The notes beneath the pieces are model-generated. The model did not search any database and was not told where the DNA came from. It saw only the letters and a program-made list of their open reading frames with translations. The translations under genes and the position numbers were made by a program. Positions 25,443 through 35,300 of a stretch of DNA of 64,000 bases are shown here, piece by piece (the stretch's first letter is position 1; each line of letters starts with the position of its first letter). The stretch is taken from contig NZ_CP015225.1 of NCBI RefSeq assembly GCF_001623525.1, positions 2,852,001 through 2,916,000 on the forward strand, given 5' to 3'. Source of the stretch: Pseudomonas fluorescens. Lineage in GTDB: Bacteria > Pseudomonadota > Gammaproteobacteria > Pseudomonadales > Pseudomonadaceae.

Positions 25443-27155
25443 TTGTTTGCCAACCTGCTGATCATCCTTGCTTCGTCCCTGGTGGTCATCGCCTTGTTCA
25501 GACGGCTGCGCCTGCCACCCGTGTTGGGATATCTCTGCGTCGGGCTGGCGGTCGGGCCCACCGCGCTGGACTGGGTCAACGACAGCGAAGAACTGCCAGA
25601 CCTGGCCGAGCTCGGAGTGGTGTTCCTGCTGTTCTCGTTGGGGCTCGAGTTTTCCCTGTCGAAAATGCTCGAACTGCGTCGGGTCGTGTTCGGCCTCGGC
25701 AGCCTGCAGGTGCTGTGCTCAGGGGCGGTCCTGGCGGGATTGCTGGCGTTGGCCGGCGCCCCTGTGATCGCCGCGTTGTTGCTCGGCGCAGGACTTGCCT
25801 TGTCCTCCACCGCCATCGTCAGCAAGGAGTTGACCAGCCTGGGAGAAATCTTCAGCAGCCATGGCCAGAACGCCATCGGAGTGTTGTTGTTCCAGGACGT
25901 TGTCGCGGTACTGTTGTTGACCCTGGTGCCGGTATTCGCCGGCAGTAGCGACCATCCATGGTACTGGGCACTGCCCTTGACCTTGGGCAAGACCCTGGTT
26001 CTGTTCGGTGGTCTGCTGCTGGCTAGCCGACTGTTGTTGCCCCGGCTGTTCCATGAGGTGGCGGCGTCCCGGTCCGCGGAACTGTTCGTGCTGCTGGCCC
26101 TGGTGATCGTGTTGCTGACGGCATGGCTGACCCACCTGCTCGGTTTGTCGCCAGCCCTGGGAGCGTTCCTGGCGGGCATGCTGCTGGGGGAGAGCCACTA
26201 CCGGCATCAGATCGAAGCCGACATACGTCCGTTCCGAGATATCCTGCTGGGGCTGTTTTTCGTCAGCATCGGCATGCTGATCGACCTGCAGTTGTTCCTC
26301 GATGACGGCTTGTTGATCCTGGGATTGACCATCGGCCTGATGCTCATCAAGGGCTGTGTGGTCGCCGTCCTAGTGAAATGGCGCGGCAGCGACGTTGAAA
26401 CCGCCTGGCGCAGTGGCCTGGCGCTGGCCCAGGGCGGTGAATTCTGCTTCGCCCTGATGGCCCTCATGCAGCAGAACCGCCTCATGCCCGCCGACATCAG
26501 CGGCCTGCTGCTGGCCGCGACCTTCTGCTCGATGCTACTGACTCCCCTGTTACTGCGTGCGGCGCCACGCATCGCCGCGCGCCTGCATCGCAAACCCAAC
26601 GAAGAGGCGCAACTGGACCAGATCAGCGCACTCAACGCCGGCTTGTCGGGCCATGTGGTCATTTGCGGCTACGGGCGCGTCGGTCAATCCATCGGGCGGT
26701 TCCTGCGTCGCGAAGGCCAGGCGTTCGTCGCCCTGGATGACGACCCGGTGATTATCCAGGAAGCCACCGTCGGGGAAAACTGCGTGCATTACGGGGATTC
26801 GCGACGAGGGGACCTGCTTGCGGCCGTTGGCTTGAGCCGCGCCAGACTGCTGGTGATCGCGGTGGACAAGACCGACATTGCCATCACCGTGCTCAAGGCG
26901 GCCCGCCAGGTCAATCACCAGGTACCGATCCTGGTGCGCACCCGTGACGACAGCCAACTGGCCGAGTTGCAGGCTGCCGGGGCCAGCGAAGTGGTCCCGG
27001 AACTGCTGGAGTCGAGCCTGATGCTGGCCTCCCACGCCTTGATCATGCTCGGCCTGCCCGAGCAGCAGGTCCGGCATCATGTGGACCAGGTTCGTCATGA
27101 CCGCTACCGCCTGCTCCATGGCTTTTATCCCGGCAACCAGGACAAGGAGCCATAG
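25443..27155 (+). CDS. Kef-type monovalent cation:proton antiporter with TrkA-N domain
   Basis: The product is about 570 residues. The CPA2 antiporter domain has about twelve membrane helices (residues 1-385; LRLPPVLGYLCVGLAVGP, LSSTAIVSKEL, LFQDVVAVLLL, LSPALGAFLAGMLLGES). A TrkA-N NAD-binding domain follows (VVICGYGRVGQSIGRFLR), as in KefB/KefC potassium efflux systems. The TrkA-C domain seems absent or reduced. The likely start is TTG 25443, six bases after GGAG. No KefF/KefG partner adjoins it. Confidence 0.88.
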   Translation: MFANLLIILASSLVVIALFRRLRLPPVLGYLCVGLAVGPTALDWVNDSEELPDLAELGVVFLLFSLGLEFSLSKMLELRRVVFGLGSLQVLCSGAVLAGLLALAGAPVIAALLLGAGLALSSTAIVSKELTSLGEIFSSHGQNAIGVLLFQDVVAVLLLTLVPVFAGSSDHPWYWALPLTLGKTLVLFGGLLLASRLLLPRLFHEVAASRSAELFVLLALVIVLLTAWLTHLLGLSPALGAFLAGMLLGESHYRHQIEADIRPFRDILLGLFFVSIGMLIDLQLFLDDGLLILGLTIGLMLIKGCVVAVLVKWRGSDVETAWRSGLALAQGGEFCFALMALMQQNRLMPADISGLLLAATFCSMLLTPLLLRAAPRIAARLHRKPNEEAQLDQISALNAGLSGHVVICGYGRVGQSIGRFLRREGQAFVALDDDPVIIQEATVGENCVHYGDSRRGDLLAAVGLSRARLLVIAVDKTDIAITVLKAARQVNHQVPILVRTRDDSQLAELQAAGASEVVPELLESSLMLASHALIMLGLPEQQVRHHVDQVRHDRYRLLHGFYPGNQDKEP

Positions 27156-27172
27156 TGCGACGCTCGCGACGC

Positions 27173-28381
27173 TCAGTCCTGGCTGACCGCGCCGATCTTG
27201 TGAATCGACAGGTCGGCGCCGTAATACTCTTCTTCCTGGGTCAGCCGCAGCCCCAACACGACCCTGACCATGCCATAGACCGCAAACCCGCCGGCCAGGG
27301 CGACGACAACGCCCAGCGCCGTGCCGATCAATTGGCTGACCAGGCTGACCCCACCCAGGCCGCCCAGGGCGCTCTGGCCAAAGACGCCACAAGCAATGCC
27401 GCCCCAGACACCGCACAGCCCATGCAGCGGCCAGACGCCGAGCACATCGTCGATCTTCCACTTGCCCTGGGCCGCAGTGAAGCACCAGACAAACAAGGCA
27501 CCGGCAATGGCCCCCGTGACCAGCGCACCGACCGGGTGCATCAGGTCGGAACCGGCACAGACCGCCACCAGACCGGCCAGCGGGCCGTTGTGCAGGAAGC
27601 CCGGGTCATTGCGTCCGACTATCAATGCCGCCACGGTACCGCCCACCATGGCCATCAACGAATTGACCGCCACCAGCCCGCTCACCCCGGGCAAGGTCTG
27701 GGCACTCATCACGTTGAAACCGAACCAGCCGACAATCAGGATCCACGAACCCAAGGCCAGGAATGGAATGCTCGAAGGCGCAAACGCCACCAGGCGACCG
27801 TCCCGGTAGCGGCCATTACGCGGGCCGAGCAAGAGCACGGCAGCCAACGCCAGCCAGCCGCCCATGGCATGCACCACCACGGAGCCGGCGAAGTCATGGA
27901 AACTGGCGCCGAACCGGGCTTGCAGCCAGGCCTGCAGGCCAAAATTGCCGTTCCAGATCATGCCCTCGAAAAACGGATAGACAAACGCCACGATCAGCAC
28001 CGTGGCGCACAACTGCGGTGCGAACCGGGCACGTTCGGCAATACCACCGGAAATGATGGCCGGGATCGCAGCGGCAAAGGTCAGCAGGAAGAAGAACTTC
28101 ACCAGGCTATAGCCATGATCGGCGCTGAGCACCGCCGCCGGTTGCAGGAAGGTCACACCGTAGGCAATCCAATAGCCTATAAAGAAATAGGCCAGGGTCG
28201 AGACCGCGAAATCGCTGAGGATTTTCGACAGCGCATTGACCTGGTTCTTTTGCCGGACCGTTCCCACTTCAAGAAACGCAAAACCGGCATGCATGGCCAG
28301 GACCATAACTGCGCCGAGCAGGATGAACAGCGTGTTGGAGCTGTGGACCAGACCGTCCACGGCGTTTTGCATATTTTCCAT
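27173..28381 (-). CDS. amtB: Ammonium transporter (Amt family)
   Basis: The 402-residue channel has about eleven membrane helices and the Amt motifs AFLEVGTVRQKN, DFAGSVVVHAMGGWLALAAVLLLGPR (with the twin-His pore position) and ALVTGAIAGALFVW. It moves ammonium across the inner membrane. Unlike the usual glnK-amtB pair no PII gene adjoins it. GCACCAA repeats upstream could bind NtrC. It is convergent with the antiporter gene, 17 bases apart. Confidence 0.92.
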   Translation of the reverse strand: MENMQNAVDGLVHSSNTLFILLGAVMVLAMHAGFAFLEVGTVRQKNQVNALSKILSDFAVSTLAYFFIGYWIAYGVTFLQPAAVLSADHGYSLVKFFFLLTFAAAIPAIISGGIAERARFAPQLCATVLIVAFVYPFFEGMIWNGNFGLQAWLQARFGASFHDFAGSVVVHAMGGWLALAAVLLLGPRNGRYRDGRLVAFAPSSIPFLALGSWILIVGWFGFNVMSAQTLPGVSGLVAVNSLMAMVGGTVAALIVGRNDPGFLHNGPLAGLVAVCAGSDLMHPVGALVTGAIAGALFVWCFTAAQGKWKIDDVLGVWPLHGLCGVWGGIACGVFGQSALGGLGGVSLVSQLIGTALGVVVALAGGFAVYGMVRVVLGLRLTQEEEYYGADLSIHKIGAVSQD

Positions 28382-28720
28382 GGTATGGGCAGACCTGAAA
28401 AAGTTGAAAAAAGCACCAAACCGGTTCGCCAGCCTTGCGAGCGCACCAAGTTGAAACGACTCATTGGCCGTACGCAGGCCGACGAACCGCTTTGGTGCGC
28501 AAGAACGGTCAAAACGAAATCCCGCTTGGAGGTGCTTCGCGGGTTTTGATTATTTGGGTTAAGGTTTTTCGGGCTTTCGCCCAGCTTCAGCGCACTGGCG
28601 CAGGCTGACGCACCAGTACATGGCAAAAACCTGAGCAAAAGTTGTACCAGTCACTTGTACTGAACCTTCCAGCAAGGCTCATACTCGAACGTTTCAGACG
28701 TCACTTACGGAGATTCACCG
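28382..28720. promoter_or_regulatory. Divergent regulatory region between amtB and DUF883 operon
   Basis: GCACCAA occurs at 28413-28419 and within GCGCACCAA at 28441-28449, and its complement TTGGTGCGC at 28492-28500 forms a 9-bp inverted repeat with the second. TTTGGTGC resembles half of an NtrC site, but no exact -24/-12 element was found. A hairpin at about 28521-28550 (TCCCGC/GCGGG followed by T-rich sequence) looks like a weak terminator. No gene seen. Confidence 0.5.
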
Positions 28721-29035
28721 ATGACCAGACCCCAGGCAAAGACTGCTCAAGAAACCCTGATGGAAGATTTCCAGACGCTGGTCAGCGACACGGAACGCTT
28801 GCTCGATCACACCGCGACGCTGGCCGGCGATCAAGCCGATGCACTGCGCAGCCAGATTCACGAAACCCTCCTGCGCGCCCGCGAAACGCTCAAGCTGACG
28901 GAAGATTCCATGCGCGAACGCGGCCAGGCTGCGGTGGCCGCCACCGAGGAATATGTACAGGCCAACCCTTGGCAATCCGTAGGCATTGCGGCAGGCGTTG
29001 GCTTTCTGATTGGTCTGCTGGCGACACGGCGCTGA
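28721..29035 (+). CDS. DUF883 (ElaB/YqjD) membrane protein
   Basis: The 104-residue protein has a long amphipathic helical region (LMEDFQTLVSDTERLLDHTATLAGDQADALR) and one C-terminal helix (WQSVGIAAGVGFLIGLLATRR), as in YqjD/ElaB, which anchor stationary-phase ribosomes to the inner membrane in E. coli. It starts a three-gene operon with overlapping start and stop codons; GGAGATTCACCG precedes the ATG. Confidence 0.92.
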   Translation: MTRPQAKTAQETLMEDFQTLVSDTERLLDHTATLAGDQADALRSQIHETLLRARETLKLTEDSMRERGQAAVAATEEYVQANPWQSVGIAAGVGFLIGLLATRR

Positions 29036-29427
29036 TGATGGGTATCGACGAATCCGGCTCGTCCGAAGCGGGCACAAAAACTACAGCACGCCGCCTGGGC
29101 GCGGCGTTCCTTGGCTTGCTGCATAGCCACGTCGAATTGTTCGGCATGGAGCTGCAGGAACAGAAGGCACGCACTGTCAGTCTCCTGCTGTTCGCCGGCC
29201 TTGCGCTGGTGTTCGGCCTGCTGCTGTTGGTCGGGCTTTCGGCGCTGGTACTGATCCTGGTATGGGACACCTATCGTCTGGCCGGCATTATCGGCCTGTG
29301 CCTGTTTTATCTGCTGGCGGCGCTGTTCTGCGGGCTTCGGCTCAAGGCGGCGATCTACGACGAGTCCTCTCCTTTCCACGCCACCCTCGAAGAACTGGCC
29401 AATGACCGGGAGCGCCTGTTGCCATGA
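29035..29427 (+). CDS. DUF1469 (YqjE, phage-holin-III-like) membrane protein
   Basis: The 130-residue protein has two membrane helices (VSLLLFAGLALVFGLLLLVGL and LAGIIGLCLFYLLAALFCGLR) after an amphipathic stretch LHSHVELFGMELQEQKAR. It matches the YqjE family. Its ATG overlaps the stop of the DUF883 gene. The role is unknown but the pairing with YqjD and YqjK is conserved. Confidence 0.9.
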   Translation: MMGIDESGSSEAGTKTTARRLGAAFLGLLHSHVELFGMELQEQKARTVSLLLFAGLALVFGLLLLVGLSALVLILVWDTYRLAGIIGLCLFYLLAALFCGLRLKAAIYDESSPFHATLEELANDRERLLP

Positions 29428-29759
29428 GCCTGCCTGATGTTCCTCAAGCCCGGACACGACAGGAAATGCGCAAGGCGCTGGTGCGTCTGCGCATGGAAAT
29501 GCACCGCCAGGAAATCCGTCAGGAAACACGCCAGTTGCTGCAGCCCTTGCACCGGGCACGCGGCTTGACGCAAAGCTGGCACGAAGGCTTCGGCATCAAG
29601 CACGCGCCACTGTGGGGGGTGGCGGCGGTGTCCCTGCTCGGTTTCATCACCGGCAAACGAACCCGCAATGGTGGTGGCAGTGGCTTGACTGGCCTGATCC
29701 GCCTGGCAACGACATTGCTGCCGTTGATCAAGCTGGCCAAAGATATGCGCAAACCCTGA
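29424..29759 (+). CDS. YqjK-like protein
   Basis: This 111-residue protein is rich in Arg and Gln at the N-terminus (RQEMRKALVRLRMEMHRQEIRQETRQLL) and has a hydrophobic stretch (LWGVAAVSLLGFITG). It overlaps the preceding gene by four bases and completes the yqjDEK-type operon. Assignment rests mainly on position; function is unknown. Confidence 0.75.
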   Translation: MSLPDVPQARTRQEMRKALVRLRMEMHRQEIRQETRQLLQPLHRARGLTQSWHEGFGIKHAPLWGVAAVSLLGFITGKRTRNGGGSGLTGLIRLATTLLPLIKLAKDMRKP

Positions 29760-29765
29760 GGCCCC

Positions 29766-29857
29766 AGTGGCGAGGGAGCTTGCTCCCGCTTGAGTGCGAA
29801 GCACTCACAAAAATGGGCCTGCTTCGCAGTCCAGCGGGAGCAAGCTCCCTCGCCACA
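29766..29857. repeat. REP pair (GTGGCGAGGGAGC type)
   Basis: Inverted REP copies with GTGCGAAGCAC as an inner small hairpin. It separates the yqjDEK-type operon from the dNTPase gene. Confidence 0.9.
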
Positions 29858-29957
29858 CAGGGTTGTGTATCCAGTCTGTGCAGGCCTATAAGCCTTGCAG
29901 GGCAGCCCACGAACCGGGAAGCTAGGACAACGACACCATCAAACGGAGCACCCAGCC

Positions 29958-31286
29958 TTGGATTGGCACACCCTGCTGACTCGCGAACGCCTCGGAAAAC
30001 CGCTGCACAGTCCGCAAGAACTGGGCCGCAGTCCTTTCCACAAGGACCACGACCGCATCATCTTTTCCGGCGCCTTCCGCCGCCTCGGACGCAAGACGCA
30101 AGTGCATCCGGTCTCCAGCAACGACCACATCCATACGCGCCTGACCCATTCTCTGGAAGTCAGCTGCGTCGGGCGGTCCCTGGGCATGCGCGTGGGGGAA
30201 ACCATCCGCAATGCCCTGCCTGACTGGTGCGAGCCAAGCGACCTGGGCATGGTGGTGCAATCGGCCTGCCTGGCCCACGACATTGGCAACCCGCCGTTCG
30301 GTCACTCCGGCGAGGATGCTATCCGCTATTGGTTCCAGCAGGCTGCCGGCCGTGGCTGGCTCGATGCAATGAGCGAAGCCGAGCGCAACGACTTCCTCAA
30401 CTTCGAAGGTAACGCCCAGGGATTCCGCGTCCTCACCCAACTTGAATACCATCAGTTCGACGGCGGAACGCGGCTGACCTATGCCACCCTCGGCACCTAT
30501 TTGAAATACCCCTGGACTGCCCGCCACGCGGACTCGCTGGGCTACAAGAAGCACAAGTTCGGTTGCTACCAGAGCGAACTGCCACTGTTGGAGCAGATTG
30601 CCCACAAACTCGGTTTGCCACAGATCGAGGATCAACGCTGGGCACGGCATCCCTTGGTGTACCTGATGGAAGCCGCCGATGACATCTGCTACGCGCTGAT
30701 CGACCTGGAAGACGGCGTGGAGATGGATCTCCTGGAATACCCCCAGGTGGAATCGCTGCTCCTGGACCTGGTGGGCGATGATCTTCCGGACACTTACCGG
30801 CAGCTGGGGCCGCTGGACTCGCGGCGACGCAAACTGGCGATCCTGCGGGGCAAGGCCATCGAACACCTGACCAACGCCGCCGCCCGGGCTTTTGTCGAAC
30901 AGCAGGAAGCCTTGCTTGCCGGCACGCTGCCAGGAGATCTCGTGGAGCATATGCACGGCCCTGCAAAACGCTGCGTGTTGAATGCCAAGGACATGGCGCG
31001 CCGGAAAATTTTCCAGGACAAGCGCAAGACCCTGCATGAAATCGGCGCCTACACCACGCTGGAAATCCTGCTCAACGGATTTTGCGGAGCAGCCCTTGAA
31101 CAACATGGGGGCCGCACGCCTTCGTTCAAGAATCGCCGCATTCTCGACCTGCTGGGGAACAACGCGCCGGATCCCAACGGCCCTTTGCATGGCGCGTTCC
31201 TGCGAATGATCGACTTCATTGCCGGCATGACCGACAGCTACGCCAGCGAAATGGCCCAGGAAATGACCGGCCGCACACGCCAATAA
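29958..31286 (+). CDS. dgt: dGTP triphosphohydrolase-like HD protein
   Basis: The 442-residue protein hydrolyses dNTPs to deoxynucleoside and triphosphate. It has the HD residues in [12 protein letters not shown] and [19 protein letters not shown], and [18 protein letters not shown] near the N-terminus, matching the type 2 Dgt-like family. The likely start is TTG 29958 (product begins [13 protein letters not shown]), nine bases after GGAG; the longer open frame upstream is not supported. Length is normal for the family. Confidence 0.92.
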   Translation: MDWHTLLTRERLGKPLHSPQELGRSPFHKDHDRIIFSGAFRRLGRKTQVHPVSSNDHIHTRLTHSLEVSCVGRSLGMRVGETIRNALPDWCEPSDLGMVVQSACLAHDIGNPPFGHSGEDAIRYWFQQAAGRGWLDAMSEAERNDFLNFEGNAQGFRVLTQLEYHQFDGGTRLTYATLGTYLKYPWTARHADSLGYKKHKFGCYQSELPLLEQIAHKLGLPQIEDQRWARHPLVYLMEAADDICYALIDLEDGVEMDLLEYPQVESLLLDLVGDDLPDTYRQLGPLDSRRRKLAILRGKAIEHLTNAAARAFVEQQEALLAGTLPGDLVEHMHGPAKRCVLNAKDMARRKIFQDKRKTLHEIGAYTTLEILLNGFCGAALEQHGGRTPSFKNRRILDLLGNNAPDPNGPLHGAFLRMIDFIAGMTDSYASEMAQEMTGRTRQ

Positions 31287-31675
31287 AAGGCACCCTTTGC
31301 AGCACCTCGAAAAAATGTGGGAGCGAGCTTGCTCGCTCCCACAGGGGATTGGCGGTGAATGTGAATTCTGTAGCGCTGTGCCACAGGGAGTTTGAAGTAG
31401 ATAAATAATGTATGGCTTACACACACCTCGATTAAAAATCGCTTCCTTTGTTTGCACAACCAACACAATCAAAGAAATATCCCTTCACACACTGCCAACT
31501 CCTCCCATCTCTTTTTGCCATCCACCTACTAAAAAACCGATTACATCGTAATATCTTGCCTCTTTTTTTGTAGGAAACTTCTGAAATTGAAGTTGCATGC
31601 CCGTCTCTTCGTACGGCCCTGGTTGTAAGTGGGCTAAGGTGCGCGCTTTATTCAAGTTCGCAGGGTAATTTATTC
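31287..31675. other. Intergenic region before BvgA/EvgA-like regulator
   Basis: After a REP hairpin the region is unusually AT-rich for this genome (31380-31600). It holds TGTAGGAAAC at 31569-31578 and an inverted repeat AACTTC (31576-31581) N7 GAAGTT (31589-31594). These are candidates for regulator binding upstream of the two-component genes. No gene seen. Confidence 0.55.
31316..31343. repeat. Compact REP palindrome
   Basis: TGTGGGAGCGAGC and GCTCGCTCCCACA meet across two bases to make a perfect 13-bp stem. It is the minimal form of the REP seen elsewhere and could act as a terminator-like end for dgt. Confidence 0.9.
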
Positions 31676-32302
31676 ATGAACTCCGTTTTCATTGTCGACG
31701 ACCATCCGGTCATCCGCCTCGCTGTTCGCATGCTTCTGGAGCATGAGGGCTATAAGGTCGTGGGAGAAACTGACAACGGCGTCGATGCGATGCAAATGGT
31801 GCGCGAATGCATGCCAGACTTGGTTATCCTGGACATCAGCATTCCCAAACTCGACGGGCTGGAAATCCTCTCGCGCTTCAACGCCATGACCACTCCGCTC
31901 AAGACGCTGGTGCTCACGGCCCAGTCGCCGACGCTCTTCGGCATTCGATGCATGCAGTCCGGTGCCTCTGGTTACGTTTGTAAACAGGAAGACCTCAGCG
32001 AACTTGTCAGCGCAATCAAAGCAGTATTGTCCGGCTATAACTACTTTCCCAGCCAGGCGCTGAATCCGGTACGCCCGGATGACCCACGCAGTATCGAGCT
32101 GGACCTTTTCAAAAGTGTCAATGATCGGGAACTGATGGTGCTGCAACTATTTGCCCAGGGGCGTACCAACAAGGAAATAGCCAAAGGAATGTTTCTAAGC
32201 AATAAGACCGTCAGTACTTATAAGAAACGGCTGATGCAGAAGCTCAAGGTCAAGTCGTTGGTCGATCTGATTGAAATGGCGAAGCGCAACGCGCTGGTGT
32301 GA
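31676..32302 (+). CDS. BvgA/EvgA-like response regulator
   Basis: The 208-residue regulator has a receiver (VFIVDDHPVIRLAVRMLLEHEGY, acceptor Asp53 in LVILDISIPKLDGLE, LTAQSP and GYVCKQED) and a LuxR-type helix-turn-helix (RELMVLQLFAQGRTNKEIAKGMFLSNKTVSTYKKRLMQKL). This pattern and the adjacent giant sensor are typical of BvgA/EvgA. An AT-rich 390-base region with an inverted repeat lies upstream, suited to autoregulation. The gene ends ten bases before the sensor gene. Confidence 0.9.
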   Translation: MNSVFIVDDHPVIRLAVRMLLEHEGYKVVGETDNGVDAMQMVRECMPDLVILDISIPKLDGLEILSRFNAMTTPLKTLVLTAQSPTLFGIRCMQSGASGYVCKQEDLSELVSAIKAVLSGYNYFPSQALNPVRPDDPRSIELDLFKSVNDRELMVLQLFAQGRTNKEIAKGMFLSNKTVSTYKKRLMQKLKVKSLVDLIEMAKRNALV

Positions 32303-32312
32303 GAAAAACAGG

Positions 32313-35300
32313 ATGCTCAGACGCATAACCGAATGTCTCCTGCTGATCAGCGCAGCGTTTTATACAGGAATGCTCACGGCGGCAGCGAATGCGCCCGAGC
32401 AATATACCCTGCTGGGCCGCTCGTCCATGGCCCATACCGAGGTCAAGCTGGATGATGTTCACCGCGCCTGGCTACAGGATCGGCAAGCGCTGGTCCTGGG
32501 AACTTCCGCCCCGGATTACCCGCCCTTCGATCTTTCCACCAGCGGACGCGACTACGAAGGCCTGACGGCTGATTACGCCGACATCATCGCCAAGGCCATC
32601 GACCTGCCCATAACAGTCCTGCGCTTCGGTTCCCGCGAGGCGGCCATGGCCGCACTCAAGGACGGGCAAATCGACATGCTTGGCACCGCCAACGGTTTCG
32701 AGGCGCGCAACCCCGACATTGTGCTGTCGACGCCGTACGCAGTGGACCAACCCGTTCTCGTCACCCGAACGAATGAAAGCCGATCCCTGACTGACGATCT
32801 CGAGGGGTTGCGGCTGAGCATGGTTTATCACTACCTGCCGCTACGGGAAATTGAAAAACTCTACCCCAAGGCACTCATTACCACCTACCCGTCCTACCAG
32901 AACGCCATCAATGCCGTCGCCTTCGGTCAGGCCGATGTATTTCTCGGCGATACCCTTTCCACCCACTACATGATCAACAAGGGCTACTTGAGCAATATCC
33001 GCATGGCCAGCTTCGGCAAACACGAATCCCATGGGTTCGGTTTCGCCGTACGGCGTAGCGACACCCGCTTGCTGGAAGTCATCAACGCTACGCTGAGCCA
33101 GGTTTCCATTGCCGAGCAAGCCGCCATCTCCAAGCGCTGGAGTGCAGGCAGCGACCTGTATCTCACGGACCACAGGATACAACTGACCGACCGTGAGCAA
33201 CGCTGGCTGGCGGGGCATCCGGTGGTCCGGGTGGTGGTGAACGAAACCTCCGCGCCCTTCACCTTCTTCGATGCGGATGGAGACTTTCGCGGCATCAGTG
33301 CCGACCTGCTGGAACTGATCCGGCTGCGCACCGGCCTGCGCCTGGACATCCAGCGCCGCCAGAACGACAGCGAAATGATTGCTGCGGTCCTCAACGATCA
33401 AGCCGACATGATCGCCGCACTTTTGCCCAGCAGTGAACGACAACTCCAGTTGAAGTTCAGCCGCCCCTACGTCGATAGCTCGTTCGTCCTGCTGACCCGC
33501 AAACAGTCCGACACGCCCACGACACTCGATCAGTTAGGCCACGCCAGCCTGGCAATCGCCAAAGGCAATCCGGTCATCGGATGGCTACGCAGCCAGTACC
33601 CGAACCTTCAAATCATCGAAACGGACGGCCCCTTGCGCGCCGTGGAAATGCTCGCCCATGGCCAGGTCGACGGCAGCGTGAACTCGCAGGTGATGGCCAA
33701 CTACTTCATCTCCTCCTATGCGTGGCGCGACAGGTTGCAAATCAGCAGCACGGTGGGCACCCAACAAGCCATGTTCGCGCTGGCCACGGCAAAAAACGCC
33801 ACAGAGTTGAACGCCATCCTCGACAAGGCCCTGACCAGCATCGACCCTGACGAACTGGGCGTCATCAACAACCGCTGGCGCGGTTACGTCTCGCCTTCGG
33901 AACACACCTGGCGCACCTACAACCGCCTGTTCCTCCAGGTCGTCGTGGGCGTTGGCCTGTTGTTACTGTTTTCCCTGGCGTGGAACGCCTACATGCAGCG
34001 CCAGATCAGGCAACGCCAACGGGCGGAACTGGCCCTCAATGATCAACTCGAATTCATGCATTCACTGCTCAACGGCACCCCCCATCCCATCTACGTGAGG
34101 GATCGCAACGGCATCCTGCAAAGCTGCAACGACAGCTACCTGCAAACGTTCGACGTCAAACGCGAAGACGTCATCGGCAAGAGCCTGATGCCAGGATCCA
34201 TGAGCAACGCCTTCGAAGCGCAGGAGTACCAGGCGGACTACCAACGCGTCATGGCCGAAGGCACCGCCCTGATCGTCGACCGGCCCCTGCACATCGGGGA
34301 CCGGCAACTGACGATCTATCACTGGATCCTCCCCTACCGAAACTCCGCCGCCGAAGTGCAAGGCATCATCGGCGGCTGGATCGACATCAGTGAGCGGCGC
34401 CAGCTGTTCGAGGAGCTGCGCGCGTCCAAGCAACGGGCCGATGACGCGAACCGCGCCAAAAGCACGTTCCTGGCAACCATGAGCCATGAAATCCGCACCC
34501 CCATGAACGCGGTGATCGGCATGCTTGAGCTGGCCCTGAAACAGGCCGACAAGGGCCGTGTAGACCGTTCGACCATCGAAGTCGCGTACGAGTCGGCCTC
34601 CGGCATGCTCGAACTGATAGGCGATATTCTGGACATCGCCCGTATCGAATCCGGTCATCTGAGCCTGGCCCCCGAACGCGTCAATCTCAGGGCCTTGCTG
34701 CAATCGGTCATTCGGGTATTCGAGGGCGTGGCCCGGCAGAAAAACCTGGCGTTGTCCCTGCAGTTCGACGCCGCCAAGGGCAGCCCTGACGTGTTGATGG
34801 ACCCGTTGCGGTTCAAACAGGTGCTGTCGAACCTGATCAGCAATGCCCTCAAATTTACCGAGCAGGGCCAGGTAGTGATCAAGGTCCGGCTGTCTCCAAC
34901 CGACCGGGACGACGTCCTGCAAATGCACCTGGAGGTCAACGACAGCGGCATCGGTATTGCTCCGGCGGACCTGCAACGTTTGTTCGAGCCGTTTGCCCAG
35001 GTCGATAACACCAGCCGGATGGCCCGCAACGGTGCGGGGCTGGGGCTGGTGATCAGTCGTAACCTGTGCCGGATGATGGGCGGCAGCCTGCACATGAACA
35101 GCCAACCCGGCACCGGCACCCAGGTCCAGGTCTGCCTGCAGCTGACCGTCCTGGCGACGGCGCCGGTTCGCCCCCCACCTGAACCGGTCATCGAAACGGC
35201 CCAGGCCCCCCTGAACGTCCTGATCGTGGACGATCATCCCGCCAACCGCCTGCTGATGTCGCAGCAATTGGAATACCTGGGCCATCACTACCAGGTCGCC

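Noticed and set aside
28382..28480. Sigma-54 promoter for amtB
   Set aside because: No GG-N10-GC pair in the right context was found on the minus strand despite TTGGTGC sequences.
30433..30966. Minus-strand frame inside dgt and similar frames in other genes
   Set aside because: They lie opposite genes with clear catalytic motifs and have no ribosome site or recognisable domain.
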